DNA of 5,911 nucleotides from an uncultured Actinomycetes bacterium (lineage in GTDB: Bacteria > Actinomycetota > Actinomycetes > S36-B12), in the NCBI GenBank assembly GCA_903848435.1, contig CAINGG010000424.1:1-5911 (forward strand). The letters are read 5' to 3'. The notes beneath the pieces are model-generated. The model saw only the letters and a list, made by a program, of their open reading frames with translations, had not been told where the DNA came from and did no database searches. Within the stretch, counting starts at the first letter, position 1. Every line of letters begins with the position of its first letter. Of the stretch, positions 1 through 4,798 are shown in pieces. Both the position numbers and the translations under genes were made by a program.

Positions 1-839
1 ACCTCCTGCTGGCAAAGATCCACTACCGCGGGTCGTTGAAGGAGTCCGACTTCCCGCACCAGGGCGTCCGCTACCTCTACACCTACCGCGATCCACGCGA
101 TGTCGTCGCGTCGCTGTTCCGCAAGGGTCGGTTCAAGCCGGGCAATCCCAAGCGGGGGCCGGCCAACAGCAAGCTGATCGCTCGCCGTGAGATCAAGGGC
201 GATGCGTTTTGGAACGCTCGCCAGGGCGTGTGGATCGGTCGCTACGAAGACTTTCGAGACAACGTCCCGCAGTTGATCCGCGATCTCGCAACGTTCCTGG
301 ATGTGCCCGTGACCCCCGAGCGCATCTCCGAGATCGATTCCCTGGTGACCCTGGAGCAGCAGCAAGAGCGCGTGTGGGAGTCACGAGCCTCCGGCGTCGA
401 TCCCGATCTGCGCGTAACGGCCAATCACATCACTGACGGCCGAGAGGGCGCCTGGCGCGACACCCTCACGCCTGACGAGGTGGCCGCGATCGAGGCGGAG
501 TGCGCACCGTGGCTGGTGGCACACGGCTACGAGGTCGAGACGCCGATCGGCCGGCGCAAGGCCGGGCTGGCGGCGCCCGCTGCCGAACCAGCTGCCGCGC
601 GGACCACATCCCCCGCTGCCGAGACCGCGGTATCAACGGCGGTGCTGATGCCGGCGATCTCAGCGGTCGCCTTCGCCGGCGTCGGGCTCCTGGTGCATCG
701 GCGCATGCCCACCGCGGCTCTCCTCATGATGGCGGCGGCAGCAGCAGCAGGCGGGGCAGCGGCCTACCGGGCCGGGCGCGAGGGCAGCCACCCCCGCGAT
801 ATCGCCCGCTCCCTGGTCGCGCGCGTCCGCGGCCGCTAG
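1..839 (+). CDS. PAPS-dependent sulfotransferase with C-terminal hydrophobic hairpin (5'-truncated by window edge)
   Basis: The reading frame is open from base 3 to the TAG at 837-839, giving 278 visible residues. A TTG at 36 could be read as a start, but the in-frame residues before it (including KIHYR) fit the fold, so the true start lies upstream of the window. Family knowledge: these enzymes move sulfonate from PAPS to a hydroxyl or amine of a sugar, lipid or small molecule. Visible signs, numbering from base 3: the 3'-phosphate-binding motif YRDPRDVVAS at about 28-37, the typical GRYEDF segment at about 79-84 followed by a helix ending in FLDV, and DGREGAWRDTLT at about 145-156, matching the RxGxxGxW element that contacts the nucleotide. 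The 5'-phosphosulfate loop should lie in the missing N-terminus. After about residue 185 comes an Ala/Pro-rich linker, then two hydrophobic stretches (about 211-231 and 236-254) and a basic tail. The tail is unusual for the family and suggests membrane attachment. The acceptor is unknown. The next gene begins two bases after the stop. Confidence 0.88.
   Translation, partial: LLLAKIHYRGSLKESDFPHQGVRYLYTYRDPRDVVASLFRKGRFKPGNPKRGPANSKLIARREIKGDAFWNARQGVWIGRYEDFRDNVPQLIRDLATFLDVPVTPERISEIDSLVTLEQQQERVWESRASGVDPDLRVTANHITDGREGAWRDTLTPDEVAAIEAECAPWLVAHGYEVETPIGRRKAGLAAPAAEPAAARTTSPAAETAVSTAVLMPAISAVAFAGVGLLVHRRMPTAALLMMAAAAAAGGAAAYRAGREGSHPRDIARSLVARVRGR
732..749 (+). repeat. Short GCG/GCA triplet run encoding polyalanine
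   Basis: Two GCG triplets are followed by four GCA triplets, in frame, giving six consecutive alanines in the second hydrophobic segment of the first sulfotransferase. The run of identical GCA codons, in a gene that otherwise prefers GC-ending codons, looks like a small slippage-prone triplet expansion. It could vary in length between strains without shifting the frame. No function is implied. Confidence 0.6.
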
Positions 840-841
840 CC

Positions 842-1918
842 ATGGCCGAGCGCGTCGTCCTGCACGTCGGGCCCCGCAAGACAGCGACCACCTACCTGCA
901 GCGCGCGCTTCAGTCGCTCGTGCGTTCACGCGAGATCCCCGCCGACCTCTACCCGATCCGCACACGGGGGCGAATCGACCACAACCACGTGCCCGGTCTC
1001 ATCGACCTCGCTCGCTCACGTGGCGAGATCGGCCTGCAACAGGATGCGTGGACCCAGCAGGACGGATCCGACGCCGAGGCGCTGCTGAGCGCCGTATCCG
1101 CGGCCTCCGGCGATGTCATCTTGTCGGCCGAGGCGATGTCCGTCCTGCAGGCGTCGGGGGCACAGGCGGTCGTCGATGCGCTGTCACCGGCACCTGTCGA
1201 GGTGATCATCACGGCGCGTGCCCTCGATCGGGTACTACCGAGCTCTTGGCAGCAGCACATGCGCAACGGCAACTTCGAGGCGTACGACGCCTACCTCGCT
1301 CTTCGGGCGGAGGAACGCAGCTCCCGGATCTACGAGACCGAGCTGGGCCGGGCCTTCTGGCGCGCGTACCGCTACGGCGACCTGGTGCGCCGATGGCAGG
1401 GTGTTGCCCGCTCGGTATCCGTGGTCACGGTTCCCACCTCGTCGGCCGACCCGGCTGAAACTTGGCGCCGGTTCCGCGCCGCGTGCGCTGTTGAAGCCCT
1501 GCCCATCGCACCTCCCGAGATCCCGGACGATCGCGCCAACATCTCGCTGACGGGCGCCGAGACCTTCGCGATCTTCGGACTCAACCTCGCCGCTCGCGCG
1601 GCCGGCCGGGGGCGTCGCGAGGTGCGTGCCATGCATCGCACGCTGCTGCGGGAAGGCTGGACCGACCGGGCCGACCGCGGCCCCCGTCTGGGGTTGCCAC
1701 CGGCCCTGCGCCCCGAGGTGCGCACGTGGGCGGGTGAGGACCTCGATGCTCTGCGCGCCACGGGCGTCGCCGTCTACGGCAGCCTCGACGATCTGCGCTG
1801 CACTGCGGATGACGCCGATCCCGGCGTTCCGTCCGCCGATCAGGTGGCAGCCGCCTCAGGAGCCGCTCTCGCTCTTCTCTTCGATGAGCGATCGGCCGAT
1901 AACTCCGACGACGACTAG
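842..1918 (+). CDS. Sulfotransferase family protein, soluble, 358 aa
   Basis: The ATG at 842 lies two bases after the preceding stop, and the protein immediately enters a canonical N-terminal strand-loop (VVLHVGPRKTATTYLQ, residues 5-20). The open frame extends further upstream, but that part only shadows the first sulfotransferase, so 842 is the start. The GPRKTATTYLQ loop is the 5'-phosphosulfate-binding loop of PAPS-dependent sulfotransferases; most relatives have GT where this one has AT. A second motif at about 120-137 (VEVIITARALDRVLPSSW) supplies the conserved Arg (126) and Ser (134 or 135) expected to bind the 3'-phosphate. Both nucleotide contacts are therefore present and activity is plausible. 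No signal peptide or membrane segment is seen, so it is probably cytosolic, where PAPS is made. The C-terminus (about 320-358) is Asp/Ala-rich and ends in SDDD. It resembles poorly characterised actinobacterial sulfotransferase-like proteins rather than its neighbour. No strong Shine-Dalgarno is visible, so translation is probably coupled to the upstream gene. The acceptor substrate is unknown. Confidence 0.85.
   Translation: MAERVVLHVGPRKTATTYLQRALQSLVRSREIPADLYPIRTRGRIDHNHVPGLIDLARSRGEIGLQQDAWTQQDGSDAEALLSAVSAASGDVILSAEAMSVLQASGAQAVVDALSPAPVEVIITARALDRVLPSSWQQHMRNGNFEAYDAYLALRAEERSSRIYETELGRAFWRAYRYGDLVRRWQGVARSVSVVTVPTSSADPAETWRRFRAACAVEALPIAPPEIPDDRANISLTGAETFAIFGLNLAARAAGRGRREVRAMHRTLLREGWTDRADRGPRLGLPPALRPEVRTWAGEDLDALRATGVAVYGSLDDLRCTADDADPGVPSADQVAAASGAALALLFDERSADNSDDD
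1915..1918. other. CTAG palindrome providing both convergent stop codons
   Basis: The plus-strand sulfotransferase ends with TAG at 1916-1918. The minus-strand glycosyltransferase ends with TAG read from 1917 to 1915. The genes therefore overlap tail to tail by four bases. There is no intergenic space for a conventional bidirectional terminator, so transcripts from each side probably run into the other gene unless terminated by Rho or by signals inside coding sequence. Confidence 0.95.
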
Positions 1919-2991
1919 GCGCGCGCCCACGTCTCCATCTGGGCCACGAAGGAGGCTCCGTCGCGCGTCCAGTCGGCGTTGTCCCGGACCCACCGGTGCC
2001 CCGATGCCGCCATGGCCTGGCGGCGATCGTCATCGGCGTCGAGGAAGCGAATGGCCTCGGCCGCCGCCCCCGGGTCGTCGAACGGAACGATGATGCCGCC
2101 GCCCGACGCCTCCGCCAGGTCGCGAGCCAGCGGCAGCGGTGTCGAGACGAAGGGGACCCCCCGCGCGAGGTACTCGATCAGCTTGGTCGGCATCGAGTGG
2201 CGGTAGTTGGCCTCGTCGTGCAAGAGGGAGAGTCCGGCCGTGGCGCCCTCGATGGACCTCAGCGCATCGGCGTTGGGGACGAATCCTCGCCACGTCACGT
2301 CGCCGCGGCTGTCGGCGGCGCGCAGCCGCCGACTCACGTCGCCATGCGCGTTGCCCACGATCTCCACGGTGATGTCAGGGCGCAGCAAAGAACCCACGGC
2401 AATGAGGTCATCGCCTCCGCGCTCGCGCGTGAGCGTGCCCACGTAGACGGCGCGGCCCCGGCCGCTGGGCGGGACATCCGCGGGCACCACTGTCGAGTTC
2501 GGGACGATCGGATGAGCGTGCCGGAAGCGGTCGGCGTATGCCGTCTCCGCCAGGATCAGGTGCATGTGGTCTTCGGCATAGCTCTCGATGCGCCGGGCGA
2601 TAGCCGCCGCGGTCGGCTTGAAAGGACCGGGTATCCAGGGCTTCATGGTGACGGCGGCAGCGGTGTCCTCATGCACGTCCCAGACGACGCACGGGTGACG
2701 GATTCCCATGGTGGCGACGACGAGTTCGGGGTCGTGGATTAGCACGACGTCGTGATGCGGGGCCTCGCGACGAATGGCACTCCGGGCCGCCGAAAAAGAC
2801 GCCAACCGGCGGCGCCCCGATGCCCGCGGGATGTCAATGGGCCTGACACCAGTAGGCGGGCTCACCCCGGTGTCGGAGAAGGCCGCTGCCAGCGTCACCT
2901 CGTGACCGCCCCCGAGGAGGGCGCCGATCTCCCGCTCGACGACACGGGCATCCATGGGGTGCTGCACCGTGGCCACGACCAGGACGCGCAC
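1915..2991 (-). CDS. GT4-like (GT-B fold) glycosyltransferase, 358 aa
   Basis: Retaining GT-B glycosyltransferases of this type transfer a sugar from a nucleotide donor to a growing glycan or lipid-linked acceptor at the cytoplasmic face. The frame is open back to 3198, but those extra 69 residues only shadow the ABC ATPase gene. The GTG at 2991-2989 lies one base after the ATPase stop and starts the expected first strand VRVLVVATVQHPMDARVV, so it is chosen as start. The N-terminal domain (about 1-165) has the acceptor-side GGGHEVTLAA strand, DVVLIHDPEL (81-90) and WDVHED (104-109), the last two being hallmarks of a GT4 subgroup. The C-terminal donor domain begins near 181 (AVYVGTLTRERGGDDLI) and carries the nucleotide-sugar-binding segment MPTKLIEYLARGVPFVSTPL at 267-286. 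There is no signal peptide or membrane span. It is the last gene of the minus-strand operon and probably adds one residue of the exported polymer. Donor and linkage cannot be read from sequence. The ribosome site is weak, consistent with coupling. Confidence 0.88.
   Translation of the reverse strand: MRVLVVATVQHPMDARVVEREIGALLGGGHEVTLAAAFSDTGVSPPTGVRPIDIPRASGRRRLASFSAARSAIRREAPHHDVVLIHDPELVVATMGIRHPCVVWDVHEDTAAAVTMKPWIPGPFKPTAAAIARRIESYAEDHMHLILAETAYADRFRHAHPIVPNSTVVPADVPPSGRGRAVYVGTLTRERGGDDLIAVGSLLRPDITVEIVGNAHGDVSRRLRAADSRGDVTWRGFVPNADALRSIEGATAGLSLLHDEANYRHSMPTKLIEYLARGVPFVSTPLPLARDLAEASGGGIIVPFDDPGAAAEAIRFLDADDDRRQAMAASGHRWVRDNADWTRDGASFVAQMETWARA
2311..2333. repeat. Perfect 9-bp inverted repeat with 5-nt loop inside the glycosyltransferase gene
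   Basis: GTCGGCGGC at 2311-2319 pairs exactly with GCCGCCGAC at 2325-2333 around the loop GCGCA, giving a very GC-rich potential hairpin on either strand. It has no following T-run on either side, so it is not a standard intrinsic terminator. It is flanked by two copies of the ten-base direct repeat TCACGTCGCC at 2295-2304 and 2334-2343, 39 bp (13 codons) apart, both of which encode part of a Gly-Asp-Val. It may be simple coincidence of high-GC codons, or it may pause or attenuate transcription. Confidence 0.55.
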
Positions 2992-2992
2992 C

Positions 2993-3928
2993 TCAGGCGC
3001 TGCCGGGGTCTGCCAGGAGCTCGTCGGCTGCCTGCTCGTTGGCCTCCTTGCGCTTCTTGCGCCGCTCGCGAAGGGCCTTCTTGGATCGCAGACCGAAGCG
3101 CTGCTCATATTCGGGAACGACGTCATCGGGATCGCCGTCCGCCAGGATCTTGCCCTCGTCGAGCCAGATGACCCGATTGCACGCGGAGCGGATGGCACCC
3201 ATCGAGTGACTCACCAGGAAGATGGTGTCGGCCTCGTCGCGGAGTTGCTGGATTCGCTGACTGCTGCGCTTGACGAACTCCCCGTCACCGGTCGACAGTG
3301 CCTCGTCGATGAGCAGGATCTCGTGGGATACCGCAGAGGCGATGGCGAACTTCAGGCGCGCCGACATGCCGGACGAATATGTGTTCATTGGCATGTGGAT
3401 GGCGTTGCCGATGCCGCTGAAGTCGACAACGCTCTGGTAGCGCGCCTTGACCTCCGCGGAGGTCAGTCCGAGGGCGAGCAGGCCGAGTTCGACGTTGCGG
3501 GAGCCGGGCAGCGCCTGCATCAGCGCGGAACTCACGCCGAGTAGCGTCGGCTGGCCGTCGGCATAGACAGCCCCCTCATTGGGTGGGAGCAGTCCGGCGA
3601 TCGCGCGCATGAGCGTGGACTTGCCGGCGCCGTTCTTACCGATCACGCCGATGGCATCGCCCCTGCGCGCCACGAAGGAAATGCCCCGCAGGGCGTGCAC
3701 CTCGCGCTTGACCGAGACCGGACGCCGGGGGCGCAGTCGCAACCACCAGCGGGCGTCCTCCGGCGGCGGGCCCTCGGGGGTTGTCCAGACGCGATAGACG
3801 ATGTGCACGTCGTCGACCACGACCTTGATAGGGGCGTGGGGGTCGCCTGCCTTGGGCGGCTCGATTCCTTCGAGTTCGACGTCGTCGGAGAAGTCGACGC
3901 CGTCGAAGTCGTCGTCAGCCTCGGCCAT
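2993..3928 (-). CDS. ABC transporter ATP-binding protein, TagH/Wzt-type polysaccharide or teichoic-acid exporter
   Basis: This is the ATPase of a two-component exporter; it hydrolyses ATP at the inner membrane face to drive translocation of a lipid-linked polysaccharide or teichoic-acid-like polymer by the adjacent permease. Of 311 residues, Walker A is GKNGAGKST (97-105), the signature is YSSGMSARL (184-192; YSSGM is characteristic of the polysaccharide/teichoic-acid export subgroup), Walker B is ILLIDEA (204-210) and the H-loop is SHS (His241). The region after Walker A (LLGVSSALMQALPGSRNVEL) resembles the TagH version of the Q-loop region more than the Wzt one. The start is ATG 3928, preceded by GGAAGA. 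An acidic N-terminal extension of about 33 residues precedes the first strand. The C-terminus is a short basic, probably helical, tail (about 281-300) and not the large carbohydrate-binding domain of the E. coli O9a Wzt type, so recognition of a capped polymer end is not expected. It overlaps the permease gene by 14 bp, and the glycosyltransferase start follows its stop by one base. Confidence 0.93.
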   Translation of the reverse strand: MAEADDDFDGVDFSDDVELEGIEPPKAGDPHAPIKVVVDDVHIVYRVWTTPEGPPPEDARWWLRLRPRRPVSVKREVHALRGISFVARRGDAIGVIGKNGAGKSTLMRAIAGLLPPNEGAVYADGQPTLLGVSSALMQALPGSRNVELGLLALGLTSAEVKARYQSVVDFSGIGNAIHMPMNTYSSGMSARLKFAIASAVSHEILLIDEALSTGDGEFVKRSSQRIQQLRDEADTIFLVSHSMGAIRSACNRVIWLDEGKILADGDPDDVVPEYEQRFGLRSKKALRERRKKRKEANEQAADELLADPGSA

Positions 3929-4763
3929 ACCGGTCTTCCGCGCGCCAGAAGAACCACAGGCCCAAGGGCAGCATGACCAGGGCCCAGGCGGCCGCCAGCG
4001 CCCAGTTGATCCACCCGCCCGGCGAGAAATAGGAGTCCATCAGCGCGTCCCGCATGCAATTCAAGAAGACGGTGCCAGGGTTCACCTCGATGATGAACGT
4101 CGCCCACGCCGGGACGCCGAGCCGATCGAGGCGATCGGCAATCGGGATCATGACTCCCGACATGTAGCCCCAGATTCGCAGCAGGTAGGGCAGGATCTCG
4201 GAGATGTCCTGCACGGTTGCGACGATGCGAGCCATGACCAGTGCCATCCCCATGCTGAACATGACGATGAGGACGAGCGCGACCGGCGCCAGCAGCCACT
4301 GCCACGTGATGGGCTCGCCCGTGATCAGCAGGATGACGATCATGATGGGGATCGCGTAGTAGAACACCCGCAGCTGCTTCAGGACGACAGCGATGGGCAA
4401 GATGGCCCGCGGGAAGTGGATGGAGCGCACCAGCCCCTCGTTGCCTGAGATCGAGCGCGATCCCGCGGTCACCGACTGCCGGATCAGGGCGAACGTGAAG
4501 ACCCCCGCCGCGAGGAAGCCGGTGTAGTTCTCGACACTCCCCCGGCCGCCCATGAGGAACCCGAAGAGGAACCAGTACAGCGCCATGGTGAGGACCGGGT
4601 CCATCACCTGCCAGAACTGCCCCAGCCTGCTCTTGGTGTTTTGCTTGTCGACGCTCGCCTTGGCGAATGCCCTAATGAAGACCCGCCGCTGCCACAGGCT
4701 GCGCAGGTAGGCGAAGAACGCCGGCCTGCTGTTGACGGGTTGGAGGTCGAACTCCGCCGCCAA
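3915..4763 (-). CDS. ABC-2 type polysaccharide/teichoic-acid export permease
   Basis: This is the membrane subunit that forms the export channel with the ATPase encoded next to it. From the TTG at 4763 it has 282 residues, a normal length for the TagG/Wzm family. An amphipathic, basic N-terminus (about 14-46) leads into the family motif LGQFWQVMDPVL (48-59). About six hydrophobic segments follow, near 52-71, 81-98, 128-148, 157-179, 190-208 and 253-274. The segment VRSIHFPRAILPI (112-124) is the usual cytoplasmic loop of the family, and the protein ends in FFWRAEDRYGRG, a typical C-terminus for these permeases. The start is uncertain. No ATG or GTG lies between the upstream dehydrogenase stop and the first core motif. 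TTG 4763 is the only conventional candidate and has a weak ribosome site; a CTG at 4802-4800 overlapping the dehydrogenase TGA would add 13 residues. The frame stays open back to a GTG at 4982, but that part shadows the dehydrogenase. Confidence 0.9.
   Translation of the reverse strand: MAAEFDLQPVNSRPAFFAYLRSLWQRRVFIRAFAKASVDKQNTKSRLGQFWQVMDPVLTMALYWFLFGFLMGGRGSVENYTGFLAAGVFTFALIRQSVTAGSRSISGNEGLVRSIHFPRAILPIAVVLKQLRVFYYAIPIMIVILLITGEPITWQWLLAPVALVLIVMFSMGMALVMARIVATVQDISEILPYLLRIWGYMSGVMIPIADRLDRLGVPAWATFIIEVNPGTVFLNCMRDALMDSYFSPGGWINWALAAAWALVMLPLGLWFFWRAEDRYGRG
3934..3939 (-). promoter_or_regulatory. Ribosome binding site for the ABC ATPase gene
   Basis: On the minus strand GGAAGA lies five bases before the ATG at 3928, a good Shine-Dalgarno match at proper spacing. 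It sits inside the last codons of the permease gene, so the ATPase can be initiated by ribosomes finishing the permease, which would help keep the two subunits balanced. Confidence 0.7.
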
Positions 4764-4798
4764 CTGCCGGGCGTCGCGCTGCTGCCCGTCGACCAGGA

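Noticed and set aside
36..38. TTG at 36 as the start of the first sulfotransferase
   Set aside because: The frame is open to the window edge with family-like residues before it, and the essential phosphosulfate loop would be missing; the gene is simply cut by the window.
500..841. Upstream in-frame extension of the second sulfotransferase
   Set aside because: It is out of frame with the first sulfotransferase but lies over its conserved RxGxxGxW region; its Arg/Gly-rich composition is that of a GC-rich shadow, and family homology begins exactly at ATG 842.
1996..2742. Long plus-strand open frame opposite the glycosyltransferase
   Set aside because: It has Arg/Gly/Asp/His-rich shadow composition and no recognisable motif, and it lies opposite a gene with clear GT4 motifs; long antisense frames are expected at this GC content.
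2992..3198. N-terminal extension of the glycosyltransferase by 69 residues
   Set aside because: It lies entirely over the ATPase C-terminus, is Ser/Arg/Pro-rich without family similarity, and the family's first strand begins at GTG 2991.
2954..3544. Plus-strand 196-residue frame with a hydrophobic start, opposite the ATPase
   Set aside because: The hydrophobic run is the antisense image of the ATPase's charged C-terminus. Nothing supports a separate gene, and the ATPase motifs on the other strand are unambiguous.
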